A DNA stretch of 12,292 bases, taken from the NCBI GenBank assembly GCA_964405835.1, contig CAYOPN010000058.1, positions 1-12,292 of the forward strand, read 5' to 3'. How positions within the stretch are numbered: position 1 is the stretch's first letter; each line of letters begins with the position of its first letter. Below are positions 5,375-12,292 of the stretch, piece by piece. Position numbers and translations under genes: made by a program. The notes beneath the pieces are model-generated. The model was given only the letters and a program-made list of their open reading frames with translations, was not told the DNA's origin and did not search any database. This DNA comes from JAJVIP01 sp964405835 (GTDB lineage: Bacteria > Elusimicrobiota > Elusimicrobia > F11).

Positions 5375-7257
5375 TATACGGCTGCGCCGAGGGTGGTGAG
5401 GGTTTCACGGGCATCCTCAAAAGTGGCATCCAATTTGAGGGTCTGTTGGAACTCATAAATCGCCTCGTCAACGCGCTCAATTTCCAAAAACACGCGGCCG
5501 ATGCCGTAATGAGCGTCCGCGGAAGCAGGCGCAATGCCGAGCGCCTTGGTGTAATGCTCCAGGGCCAGGTCCCATTGGCCTTGAGAAAAACAAAGGTAAC
5601 CCAACCCGATATACGCTTCGACACAACCCGGATTGAGGGCCAAAGCGGTCCGGTACTCGCGGCGGGCCAAATCGAACTTTTCTTCGACCGCCAAAGCATT
5701 TCCGTTACGGACGGCCCGGTCCACCATGCTTGCCAACCGAAGCACGGACTGCACATCTCCCCCTTCGCTCGCCAGTGGCGAGCTACGGGGGACAGGTCCC
5801 GGTGCTACCGGTTCTTCGGGGAGCAGTCCGCTTAACATGGGCACAACGATGGGTGGCGGCATTGGCGGCGCAACGGGCGGAACAATTGGGTCAAAGATGC
5901 GCTGTGGTGGCGCTGCTGGGGTCGGCGGAACAACCGGTTCGATCGGCTTTGGAATCTCGGGTTTGTTGAAAGCTGGCATGGGTGGAGCGACTGGCGCTGG
6001 CGGAATGACGGGCGCAATCGGTGGTGTTGGTGGAATAGGAGCCATGGGCTTAGGAGGCGCCTGCTTGAATCCGGTGAACGCCGGCTCGGGGGTTGAGAGT
6101 TCGTCAACAGACGTGAGTTCTTCAACTTGCTCCGTCGTAAGGATCCGCTTGGCCGGTCCCTTCATATACCGCCACCCAAACAACAATGGGATCCAGGCAA
6201 ACACGCCAACGCCGGCAATTCCGTAAAAAATTTGACGCGAACGTTTGTGGTCTTTTTCGGCCTGGATCATTTCGTCGGCCCAGGTTTTCACTTCCTCGCG
6301 TTTGCGGACCAACGGATGGGCGAAATATTTCCGCGCTTTCGCGAACTCACCTTCTTCCTTGTAGAGTTTTCCCAGCAAAAACACCGACTCTCCATTCTGG
6401 CGGTCAAGAGTTGTGGCGTAGTGAAGTTCTTGCACCGCCCGCCCCCGTTCGCCGGCCGCCTGATAACGCAGCGCGCGCTGATAGTGATAGTCGCCAAAAT
6501 CTTTACGCACGAACCGGGAGGGACGCGGAATGTTGGCTTCTGCGGTCAACACTTCTGAAGGCCGAAGAGTGGGCGCGGGTTTTACCGGCGGTGTTGCGGC
6601 GGCCGTTTCCACCGGAGCTCTCTTTTTGCTTCGTTTCGCGCGCGGCTGTCTTGCTTCCTGCTTTTTCACAACCGGCTCCGCTGCTTTTGCGACGGCGACT
6701 GGCTTCGCAGCTTCAATCTGTTTAACCGGTTCCGGCGGTTTGACTGGTTCGGCCTTCTTTACGGGCTCCGCCGGTTTTACAGCTTCGGTCTTGGTCACTT
6801 CGGCCAACGGGCGCACCGGCGCTGCAACCGGAGCAGATGTTGCCGCAGCGGCGGATTTTGCCGCCGTGTTCTGGGGAGCCGGAGTGACAGGTGGCGGAAG
6901 CGTGGGAATGGCTGCTTTGTCATGAACGTAGGAGGGGTTTGGGATTTCGGAAGGAATGATTTCCGTCTGGAAAAATTTGTCGGGCCGCTCTTCCCATTGC
7001 TTCAGGGTTTTTCCGTTGATGAACATGATCTTGTCTTTCTTGAGTTCAACACGCCCCTCTTTGGACAAGATCACGAACGAATCGGGGTTTTCAGCAACCA
7101 GGTTTCCGGCCTGCAGCGTGCCGTCTTGGAGATAGATCCGCAACTTCACGTCGGCCCCCACGGAGAACGGGGCCAACAAAAGCAAAATCAACGCGATTTC
7201 TATGGGGATTTTTCGGCTCTTTCGCACCGTGTAAGGGTGCTGGAAAACAACCTTCAT
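5374..7257 (-). CDS. Membrane-anchored TPR protein with proline-rich linkers
   Basis: 627 residues, family not recognised as a whole. Order of parts: basic N-terminus; hydrophobic segment about 18-35 (signal peptide or anchor, GADVK after it); a small beta region 36-85 with the DGT...VILS.EG..EL.KDKI pattern of SH3/Sm-like modules; a Pro/Ala/Lys/Glu-rich linker 115-235 with KPAEPVKKAEPVKPPEPV, like TonB-type spacers; two TPRs at about 254-321; a transmembrane helix at about 342-361; a Pro-rich linker 395-490; three TPRs at about 514-613. The linkers suggest a protein spanning distance in the periplasm and possibly presenting TPRs on both sides of the inner membrane, i.e. a scaffold. No other ATG exists before residue 78. 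The Shine-Dalgarno is poor, and a GTG at codon 11 is an alternative start. It is divergent from the DCC gene with only 40 bp between. Confidence 0.85.
   Translation of the reverse strand: MKVVFQHPYTVRKSRKIPIEIALILLLLAPFSVGADVKLRIYLQDGTLQAGNLVAENPDSFVILSKEGRVELKKDKIMFINGKTLKQWEERPDKFFQTEIIPSEIPNPSYVHDKAAIPTLPPPVTPAPQNTAAKSAAAATSAPVAAPVRPLAEVTKTEAVKPAEPVKKAEPVKPPEPVKQIEAAKPVAVAKAAEPVVKKQEARQPRAKRSKKRAPVETAAATPPVKPAPTLRPSEVLTAEANIPRPSRFVRKDFGDYHYQRALRYQAAGERGRAVQELHYATTLDRQNGESVFLLGKLYKEEGEFAKARKYFAHPLVRKREEVKTWADEMIQAEKDHKRSRQIFYGIAGVGVFAWIPLLFGWRYMKGPAKRILTTEQVEELTSVDELSTPEPAFTGFKQAPPKPMAPIPPTPPIAPVIPPAPVAPPMPAFNKPEIPKPIEPVVPPTPAAPPQRIFDPIVPPVAPPMPPPIVVPMLSGLLPEEPVAPGPVPRSSPLASEGGDVQSVLRLASMVDRAVRNGNALAVEEKFDLARREYRTALALNPGCVEAYIGLGYLCFSQGQWDLALEHYTKALGIAPASADAHYGIGRVFLEIERVDEAIYEFQQTLKLDATFEDARETLTTLGAAV
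5788..6060 (-). repeat. Proline-rich low-complexity coding segment
   Basis: Encodes residues about 400-490 of the TPR protein, dominated by Pro, Ala, Val and Met in PP-IAPV/PPMP-like units. The plus strand shows a matching glycine-rich open frame that is only its complement. Likely an extended linker or a binding site for partners that recognise polyproline. Confidence 0.7.
6670..6777 (-). repeat. Degenerate Lys-Pro/Glu-Pro repeats
   Basis: Encodes residues 161-196 of the TPR protein. KPAEPVKKAEPVKPPEPVK is built from roughly six-residue 'EPVK.x' units, similar in style to the periplasm-spanning stretch of TonB proteins. At DNA level the units are diverged but still recognisable. Confidence 0.6.
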
Positions 7258-7297
7258 TTCAAGAGCCCAATCGATTTATTAGCCTCTCAAAATCAAT

Positions 7298-7669
7298 ATG
7301 AATTCAGAAAAGCAGAGTCGGCTTATTGTGCTGTTTGATGGCGACTGCAATCTCTGCAACAACAGCGTCAATTTCATCCGCGCCCACGATCACTCCAAAA
7401 AAATCAAATTGGTGCCGCAACAATCGAAGGAAGGCGAAATATTGCTGCGGGAGTTCCGCCTGGCGGAGGACCAAACCAGCATCGTTTTTATTGAAGGCAA
7501 ACAGGTTTGGTTGGAATCGACCGCCGTTTTCATGATCTGCAAATACCTCGACGGTATCTACAAGACGGGGATTTTATTTTTGCTGTTCCCCCCTTTTCTC
7601 CGGAATACCCTCTACCGGGTGATTGCGAGGAACCGCTACAAGTGGTTTGGAAAACGGCGGTCTCTTTGA
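7298..7669 (+). CDS. DCC-family thiol-disulfide oxidoreductase-like protein (DUF393)
   Basis: 123 residues. FDGDCNLCN at 13-21 is the family signature, with the CxxC pair Cys17/Cys20 near the N-terminus as in thioredoxin-like folds. SIVFIEGKQVWLESTAVFMICKYL (61-84) and IARNRYKWFGK (109-119) are the other conserved blocks of the YuxK/DCC group. Members are small cytoplasmic or membrane-associated proteins of poorly defined redox role. It lacks the C-terminal cysteine/arginine tail seen in many relatives, ending RRSL. ATG 7298 is used because the family motif begins about a dozen residues later; the Shine-Dalgarno is weak. It is divergent from the TPR gene (40 bp between) and co-directional with the tRNA and acyltransferase genes downstream. 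Confidence 0.9.
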   Translation: MNSEKQSRLIVLFDGDCNLCNNSVNFIRAHDHSKKIKLVPQQSKEGEILLREFRLAEDQTSIVFIEGKQVWLESTAVFMICKYLDGIYKTGILFLLFPPFLRNTLYRVIARNRYKWFGKRRSL

Positions 7670-7701
7670 ATTTGTACAATCCGCGCCTTTCCGAAACATC
7701 A

Positions 7702-7736
7702 GGGGCTGCCCTACCACAAAACGGTAGGACTGCCCC
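7702..7736. repeat. Strong interrupted hairpin upstream of tRNA-Ala
   Basis: GGGGC (7702-7706) pairs with GCCCC (7732-7736), and CCTACC (7710-7715) with GGTAGG (7723-7728), separated by a 3x3 internal loop; the apical loop is 7 nt. No T-tract follows on either strand, so not an intrinsic terminator. It would lie between the DCC gene and tRNA-Ala in a common transcript and could be a processing signal. Its GGTAGGAC (7723-7730) recurs after the tRNA at 7874-7881. Confidence 0.5.
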
Positions 7737-7754
7737 AAAGACAGAGACGGAAGA

Positions 7755-7827
<73 letters not shown>

Positions 7828-7891
7828 ATTTTTTATCCCCAGGAAATAATGACACTCGCACAAACAGGACCGTGGTAGGACCGAGGCCCGG

Positions 7892-9307
7892 ATGATTTTC
7901 AATTCGGTTCAATTTCTTCTTTTTTTCCCTCTCGTTGTATTCTTTTATTTCTTACTTCCTTTTCGTTTCCGTTGGACTTGGTTGTTGTTCGCAAGCTGTG
8001 TTTTTTACATGGCGTGCATACCGGAATACATCCTGGTCCTTGTCGTTATTATCCTGGTTGATTACAAAGCGGGTATTTTGATTGGGAATAGCCAGGGACA
8101 CCGGCGGAAAATGATTCTCATGTTTAGCATCACCGCAAACCTTTCAATATTGTTGATCTTTAAGTACTTGGATTTTTTTAGCGGTTCTGTAAATTTTTTT
8201 ACCAAGCTGTTTGGTTGGGGCGCACCACTTCCATTGCTTCACATCGTTCTTCCTCTTGGCATCTCATTCCATACTTTTCAATCCATGAGCTATACCATTG
8301 AAATCTACCGTGGCAACCAAAAGCCCGAAAAAAACTTAGGCCGATTTGCTCTCTACGTTATGTTCTTTCCGCAACTGGTGGCCGGACCTATTGAGCGCCC
8401 TGGAAATCTTTTGCCGCAGATCTACGAGGAAAGAGGATTTGACTCAACCCGGGCGGTGGAGGGTCTTCGTATGATGCTCTTCGGATTTTTCATGAAGGTT
8501 GTTATTGCGGACCATCTGGCCGTTTATGTGGATGCAGTGTATGGCCATCATATCGGCCCCGCGCCAATGTCAATCCTCATCGCGACATACTTTTTTGCAT
8601 TCCAAATTTACTGTGATTTTGCTGGTTATTCGTATATCGCCATCGGTAGCGCCCATATCATGGGATTTTCTCTTATGCAAAATTTCAGGTGGCCGTATTT
8701 TTCCGAATCCATCCCAGATTTTTGGAAACGTTGGCACATCTCACTCAGCACTTGGTTTAGGGATTATGTTTATGTCCCGCTTGGTGGAAACCGTGAAGGC
8801 ACTTCCACAATGCACCGGAATATTATGGTTGTTTTTATCTTGAGCGGTTTATGGCATGGCGCAAGCCTGGGATTTCTCGCCTGGGGCTTGTATCACGGAC
8901 TGCTATTCATTGCGGCAATCGTTCTTGCACGCTTGCCGTGGGTGCCATCGGTCAGTAGGCCGGTTAAAGTTTTTTTAACGTTTCATTGCGTTTTGATTGG
9001 ATGGGTGTTTTTTCGAGCAGGATCTCTGACCCCGGCTCTTTTCTTTCTTGAACAGCTCATAAATTTCTACTCACTGAAAATTACATTCCCAGAAAATTAT
9101 GGCGTAGGGAGTGTGCTGATGGGAGGTGCCTTGATTTTGTTCTTGTTGCTCGTGGAGCTGTTTGAAAAACGCGGTTTTGCTATGGAATTTCAACATCGTC
9201 CGCTGGTGTTTCGTTGGTTCGCATATTCGTTCCTGATGTGGGCAATTCTTTTTAGTGTCGCTTTCCGACAACAAATCTCATCGCAATTTATTTATTTCCA
9301 GTTTTAA
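7892..9307 (+). CDS. MBOAT-family O-acyltransferase (AlgI/DltB type)
   Basis: 471 residues, multi-pass inner-membrane protein. It passes acyl (usually acetyl) groups across the membrane for O-acylation of a polysaccharide outside the cytoplasm. Seen: the typical N-terminus MIFNSVQFLLFFPLVVFFY, FHTFQSMSYTIEIYRG (126-141), MFFPQLVAGPIERP (157-170), FWKRWHISLSTWFRDYVYVPLGGN (277-300) with conserved His282, and GLWHGASLGFLAWGLYHG (319-336) with His322, the invariant active-site His of the superfamily. GAGG lies five bases before ATG. The TAA is immediately followed by the ATG of the SGNH partner gene, so the two form a pair. The coding sequence is richer in A+T than the kor genes (one sampled 60-base line about 47% G+C against about 62%), suggesting separate origin. 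Which glycan is modified is not indicated; no polysaccharide synthesis genes are in view. Confidence 0.94.
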   Translation: MIFNSVQFLLFFPLVVFFYFLLPFRFRWTWLLFASCVFYMACIPEYILVLVVIILVDYKAGILIGNSQGHRRKMILMFSITANLSILLIFKYLDFFSGSVNFFTKLFGWGAPLPLLHIVLPLGISFHTFQSMSYTIEIYRGNQKPEKNLGRFALYVMFFPQLVAGPIERPGNLLPQIYEERGFDSTRAVEGLRMMLFGFFMKVVIADHLAVYVDAVYGHHIGPAPMSILIATYFFAFQIYCDFAGYSYIAIGSAHIMGFSLMQNFRWPYFSESIPDFWKRWHISLSTWFRDYVYVPLGGNREGTSTMHRNIMVVFILSGLWHGASLGFLAWGLYHGLLFIAAIVLARLPWVPSVSRPVKVFLTFHCVLIGWVFFRAGSLTPALFFLEQLINFYSLKITFPENYGVGSVLMGGALILFLLLVELFEKRGFAMEFQHRPLVFRWFAYSFLMWAILFSVAFRQQISSQFIYFQF

Positions 9308-10216
9308 ATGAACACGCTGACTAAGAAGATATTCATTTTTTTATTTCTCAACGTGGCGATAGGCCTTATATTTTTGACCGTTGTTAACCGGGTGCGTTCT
9401 CTGGACCCTTATCAATATGATGTATTCAAATTTGTTCTGGAAAAGGACCGTAGTTTTGACGTGATTATCGCCGGCACATCTCACGCAGGAGTTTTAACCG
9501 GCCCTAATCATTTCCGGACCATCCTCGAATTAAAAGTTAAGTCGATGGGTAATTTGGCCGTCGGCGGGGGCGGAATCCTCGTTCAAAAAATGCTGCTGTC
9601 GCGTTTTTTTGAAAATAGCAATTCCACGCGCGCGGTGATTTATTTGGTGGATCCGTGGGCATTTTTATCTTCCAAAGCCAACGAATCAAGCATCGCCAAC
9701 AAGGACTTTGTTTTTTCTTGGGTCATGGTTCTCGACATGCTGCGGTTCGGTTTTAACGCCAAAGCAATTTGGCCTTACTTTACATACCGTTTTGCCTTTC
9801 GTCCGCCAGGATTATGCAGTTCCAGCGGCAGCGCCTATCTCACAAGGTTTCCATCACAAGATGTAATCGATCGACGGGTAAAATACATGAATTCTGACGT
9901 GGATATGACGGCTCCACGGTTCGAACGTTACTTGGCGGAATTCCTGGAGCTGGCGGATGATCTACACCAGAGAAATATCGGTTTTGTCGTAGTGGTGCCT
10001 CCGACTTTAATTGATCAATGGCCGGGGATGGAAATGATGATTGAAAGACTTGAGGCCAAAAGCGTGCAGCACAACTTCCTTTTTTTGGACGCATCGCATT
10101 CGATTCGCGATTTGGAATATTATTATGATGCCGATCACTTGAATAGCCGAGGAGCGGCGCTTTTCACCAGGAATTATCTCCGACCCTTGCTAAACAAGGT
10201 TTCTCCAAACTGCTAA
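9308..10216 (+). CDS. SGNH-hydrolase-like partner of the MBOAT acyltransferase (AlgJ/DltD-like role)
   Basis: 302 residues with one N-terminal membrane anchor (about 8-26) and the rest predicted outside the cytoplasm. Seen: DVIIAGTSHAG (51-61), the block I of DltD/AlgJ-type SGNH proteins with Ser58 as nucleophile, and YDADHLNSRGA (273-283), the block V with Asp274 and His277 of the D-x-x-H pair. In such pairs the MBOAT protein supplies the acyl group and the SGNH protein transfers it to the sugar. It begins directly after the MBOAT stop (TAA-ATG, no gap), with no Shine-Dalgarno of its own visible, so translation is probably coupled. It ends 21 bp before tRNA-Ser. The family is too diverse to name a gene. 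Confidence 0.88.
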   Translation: MNTLTKKIFIFLFLNVAIGLIFLTVVNRVRSLDPYQYDVFKFVLEKDRSFDVIIAGTSHAGVLTGPNHFRTILELKVKSMGNLAVGGGGILVQKMLLSRFFENSNSTRAVIYLVDPWAFLSSKANESSIANKDFVFSWVMVLDMLRFGFNAKAIWPYFTYRFAFRPPGLCSSSGSAYLTRFPSQDVIDRRVKYMNSDVDMTAPRFERYLAEFLELADDLHQRNIGFVVVVPPTLIDQWPGMEMMIERLEAKSVQHNFLFLDASHSIRDLEYYYDADHLNSRGAALFTRNYLRPLLNKVSPNC

Positions 10217-10237
10217 AAGCCTTGAGAATCACAATTT

Positions 10238-10324
10238 GGAGAGGTGGGAGAGTGGTTTAATCCGCACGCCTGGAAAGTGTGTAGGGTCGCAAGACCCTCG
10301 AGGGTTCGAATCCCTCCCTCTCCG
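10238..10324 (+). tRNA. tRNA-Ser (anticodon GGA)
   Basis: An 87-nt class II tRNA. Acceptor GGAGAGG (10238-10244) pairs with CCTCTCC (10317-10323), discriminator G at 10324. Anticodon stem CACGC/GTGTG with loop CTGGAAA, anticodon GGA at 10272-10274. The long variable arm has stem AGGGTC/GACCCT with a GCAA loop; T arm GAGGG-TTCGAAT-CCCTC. It reads UCC and UCU. CCA is not encoded. It lies 21 bp after the SGNH gene on the same strand. Confidence 0.97.
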
Positions 10325-10349
10325 ATTTTCGTGTACTTACCGCTCCCCT

Positions 10350-10385
10350 AAAAAAAGCCCCTCACCACATTTCGTGGCGAGGGGC
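10350..10385 (-). terminator. Intrinsic terminator of the right-end minus-strand unit
   Basis: On the minus strand GCCCCTC (10385-10379) pairs with GAGGGGC (10363-10357), with CCACGAAATGTGG nested inside, followed by seven Ts (10356-10350). It lies 32 bases after the stop of the interrupted secreted gene and keeps its transcript from running into tRNA-Ser. On the plus strand no T-run follows. Confidence 0.92.
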
Positions 10386-10417
10386 GCACAAACTAAACAA
10401 CTGTGAAAAACTACAGC

Positions 10418-11095
10418 CTAACGCTTCACTGGAGTAGGAGAAGTAACTGGAACAATAACGGGGTCGTCTTCGCCTCGGCAAGATGAACGCAGTATCATAC
10501 CAGCCTTAATAATAGGCGTCATACAATCGCCTTTCGTTAGTCCCGGATATTTATTCCAAGGTTTCGGATCATATCTCGTAGGCAACGTATCCCACCCTTC
10601 CTTCTTAACAGTAGCAACAAGTGCATCAAAATCCTTACAGGTTTTCGTCTCGCTTAAAAGTTTCAGAACTTTATTGGCAATTTCCAGATCCTTTTCGGGA
10701 GTACTGAGCTGTGTATAATAAGACTCTGCAAGGTACACTTCTCTTTCAATTGCGCTGACACATACCTCAGCTTCCCCAAGCAAGTTTCCAACCTGTGAAG
10801 AATGCTCACTATCGCATACGGAGGTTGCCAAATTCGTATTTGCCGCCAGTAAGCTATCTCGTATCTCTTGTATTGCAAGCTTATTCGCCGCTATTAACCT
10901 TATAGTTTCAGTGATAGTCTCTTATGTTATCCTCCATTTACTACTAAATGCACTATAACCCTCACAGAGGACCGCATCTGACCCATACGCAGAAACTGGC
11001 GAAGAACGGGGCTCCTGACCGAATGAATGATGACCCAAACTACTAATCAAGACCACCAAACTCGTTGTCACTAACAGATTTTTCCGAGCATGCAT
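10418..11095 (-). pseudogene. Secreted protein gene interrupted by an in-frame TAA
   Basis: ATG at 11095 follows a strong GGGAGG (11100-11105) and opens a signal peptide (MHARKNLLVTTSLVVLISSL, cleavage near residue 26). The frame runs 57 codons, meets TAA at 10924-10922, then continues open in the same frame for 167 codons to TAG at 10418. The second part has no ATG, only a TTG at 10831 with no ribosome binding site. Its helical, charged composition (ETITETIRLIAANKLAIQ right after the stop) continues naturally, and six cysteines are spread over both parts. The simplest reading is a 225-codon secreted protein with one nonsense change (TAA from CAA, GAA or AAA). Alternatives: a sequencing error, readthrough, or a functional 57-residue secreted peptide. 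TAA and TAG end other genes here, so a changed genetic code is unlikely. No family recognised. Base composition is A+T-richer than the neighbours. Confidence 0.7.
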
Positions 11096-11099
11096 AAAA

Positions 11100-11105
11100 C
11101 CTCCC
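11100..11105 (-). promoter_or_regulatory. Ribosome binding site of the interrupted secreted gene
   Basis: GGGAGG on the minus strand, four bases before the ATG at 11095. It supports that start and shows that the 5' part of the gene was built for translation. Confidence 0.75.
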
Positions 11106-11116
11106 TAAAAAACACC

Positions 11117-11159
11117 TTTCTTAACAACTTAAGAAAATGTGTATTGCTGGTCTTAAGTT
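11117..11159. promoter_or_regulatory. Overlapping inverted repeats in the leader (operator or switch)
   Basis: TTTCTTAA (11117-11124) and TTAAGAAA (11129-11136) form a perfect 8-bp inverted repeat with a 4-nt spacer. AACTTAAGA (11126-11134) also pairs perfectly with TCTTAAGTT (11151-11159) across 16 nt. The middle arm is shared, so in RNA the two stems exclude each other. Located 22-64 bases before the start of the interrupted secreted gene. CTTAAG is itself a palindrome occurring twice, 24 bp apart centre to centre, so a protein operator is an equal possibility. Confidence 0.5.
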
Positions 11160-11178
11160 TGCAAGAGGTAAAAAACTC

Positions 11179-12288
11179 CTACCACGGCCCATTGCCCTCG
11201 ATGACCACTTCCACGCCATTCTTGAGCACGGGCACGCCGGTCGCGCGGCGGTCGAACATCGGTGAACGCCCGCGTCCGCGCACCGTCATCCGCGACGGTT
11301 TCACGCTCCCGACCTTGGTCATGTGGCTGTATACCTTCCAAGCATAAATACTGGCTTGCGAGCGGTCTTGCGCAGCCTTCTTGGCGCCGCGGGCGTATCC
11401 GTCCAGCTTTACGCTGGATGATGGATATGCGTTGGCCAGAATCGCGGCCTCTCTCAAAAGTTCTTTTCCCTGCTCGGAAATATCCCAGCCGCCGCGGGTT
11501 TTGCGGAACAAAAATTTCGCATCCAGCTGGATAATCAACCCCAGCGCCGTCTCATTTACCTGGACCCGGTGGAGCGAACGCTCCAACATTTCGCGCGGCG
11601 TCACGTTGACTTTCAAATCCACAAAAGCCGGCAGGCTTTCGTTTCCGGCCGCGTCCCACGCCTGCAGGATCAACCGGTAGTTGCCCTGAGGCACCAGCAC
11701 GCGGGTGTACTGATCGGTACCGTTCCACTGCACTTCGCGCGCACTTCCGGTCGACCAAAACACATAAGCGGTCCGCCCACCCGAATCCACCACTTGCAGC
11801 AGCCAGTGGTCGATGGGCGATTCATCTTCAAACGCCGGGATGAGAGTCAACTGGCTATTGTCGAGGAAGCTGCGATCAAACACGTTCGTGGAGAGGGACA
11901 AGCTGGCCACCGGAGGGACCGTGTCGACCCGGAAGGTTTGTTCCGCGTGAAATTTTTTCTTGCCCACCGCTGATAACTTGGCTTTGTATTCCCCGTCCGG
12001 CGCGCGCTGGCCTTTTTTATCAAGACCGTCCCAGTTGATCAGCGCCGGCAACGAAGTGCCCGTCAGCCGCTGCACGCGTTTTCCGCGTGCGGACAAAATA
12101 TCCAAGGTCCACCGGCCGACATTGTCATTGGTGGTCATTACCGGATAAAAAAAGGCCTGATCTTGGAGGTCATCATCGTTGGGAGAACAATGGGCGGGGG
12201 CGACGCGGAGTTGGAGGGCGTGGTCGCCCTGCGAAAAAAGCGGGGCTATCGACATGATTGAAAAACAAATGAGATGAAATTTTTTCAT
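11179..12288 (-). CDS. Secreted FlgD-Ig / OmpA-like envelope protein
   Basis: 369 residues. Signal peptide 1-19 (MKKFHLICFSIMSIAPLFS). Residues about 45-125 form a FlgD-type Ig-like module: WTLDILSARGKRV (60-72), INWDGLDKKG (84-93), PDGEYKAKLSA (97-107), ending VDTVPP (121-126). A second, related module spans about 128-230: VQWNGTDQ (187-194), VPQGNYRLILQAWDAAGN (199-216). Residues about 245-363 resemble an OmpA-like domain: a strand, ISEQGKELLREAAILANAYP (270-289), VKLDGYARG (293-301), DRSQASIYAWKVYSHM (308-323), RMTVRGRGRSPM (333-344) and VEVVIEGN (359-366). The usual TD...N..LS..RA and NRRVEI motifs are changed, so peptidoglycan binding is doubtful. Likely an outer-membrane-associated or periplasmic structural protein. 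ATG at 12288 is near the window edge, so its upstream context is mostly unseen. The interrupted secreted gene follows 83 bp away, same strand in reverse order (it lies downstream). Confidence 0.85.
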   Translation of the reverse strand: MKKFHLICFSIMSIAPLFSQGDHALQLRVAPAHCSPNDDDLQDQAFFYPVMTTNDNVGRWTLDILSARGKRVQRLTGTSLPALINWDGLDKKGQRAPDGEYKAKLSAVGKKKFHAEQTFRVDTVPPVASLSLSTNVFDRSFLDNSQLTLIPAFEDESPIDHWLLQVVDSGGRTAYVFWSTGSAREVQWNGTDQYTRVLVPQGNYRLILQAWDAAGNESLPAFVDLKVNVTPREMLERSLHRVQVNETALGLIIQLDAKFLFRKTRGGWDISEQGKELLREAAILANAYPSSSVKLDGYARGAKKAAQDRSQASIYAWKVYSHMTKVGSVKPSRMTVRGRGRSPMFDRRATGVPVLKNGVEVVIEGNGPW

Positions 12289-12292
12289 TAAT

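Noticed and set aside
5633..6226. Glycine-rich plus-strand open frame
   Set aside because: It is the complement of the proline-rich linker of the TPR protein; Gly codons arise from Pro codons read backwards.
10418..10831. Stand-alone 137-residue gene starting at TTG 10831
   Set aside because: The frame is open for 30 more codons upstream to the TAA, no ribosome binding site precedes the TTG, and a signal peptide with strong ribosome binding site lies in the same frame further upstream.

Overview
The window looks like ordinary chromosome from a Gram-negative, probably anaerobic bacterium. Evidence: secreted proteins with signal peptides, a FlgD-Ig/OmpA-like envelope protein, a ferredoxin-dependent 2-oxoacid oxidoreductase, and an alginate-type O-acyltransferase. 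Both tRNA genes lack an encoded CCA. I cannot name the lineage from sequence alone; an uncultured phylum such as Omnitrophota, Elusimicrobiota or a PVC relative would fit, but this is a weak guess.

Left half (1-7257), all minus strand, transcribed right to left. A two-pass TPR membrane protein (7257-5374) is followed by a 223-bp gap packed with palindromes. Then come korA (gamma-alpha fusion) and korB of a two-subunit 2-oxoacid:ferredoxin oxidoreductase, closed by a clear intrinsic terminator. Next is a small siroheme-synthase-like dehydrogenase that overlaps (ATGA) a secreted protein resembling a dead trypsin-like protease. Last is an NAD-dependent malate dehydrogenase that runs off the left edge. 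KorAB and Mdh both act at the dicarboxylate/2-oxoacid level, consistent with a (reductive or branched) TCA segment.

Middle (7298-10324), all plus strand: a DCC-family thiol-disulfide protein, tRNA-Ala(CGC), an MBOAT O-acyltransferase directly abutting an SGNH-type partner, and tRNA-Ser(GGA). The acyltransferase pair is visibly richer in A+T than its neighbours and is bracketed by the two tRNA genes. It probably O-acylates an envelope or extracellular polysaccharide.

Right end (10350-12288), minus strand: a FlgD-Ig/OmpA-like envelope protein is followed by a secreted-protein gene that has a strong ribosome binding site and signal peptide but is cut by an in-frame TAA after 57 codons. It then stays open for 167 more codons to an intrinsic terminator. 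Its leader carries overlapping inverted repeats.

The most unusual element is a 32-nt palindromic repeat with four copies (906-937, 1708-1739, 5298-5329 on the minus strand, 5343-5374). All share an 8-9-8 stem-loop plan and a GACG tail, and base changes in the stems are mostly compensatory. One copy lies in frame inside a signal-peptide coding sequence.
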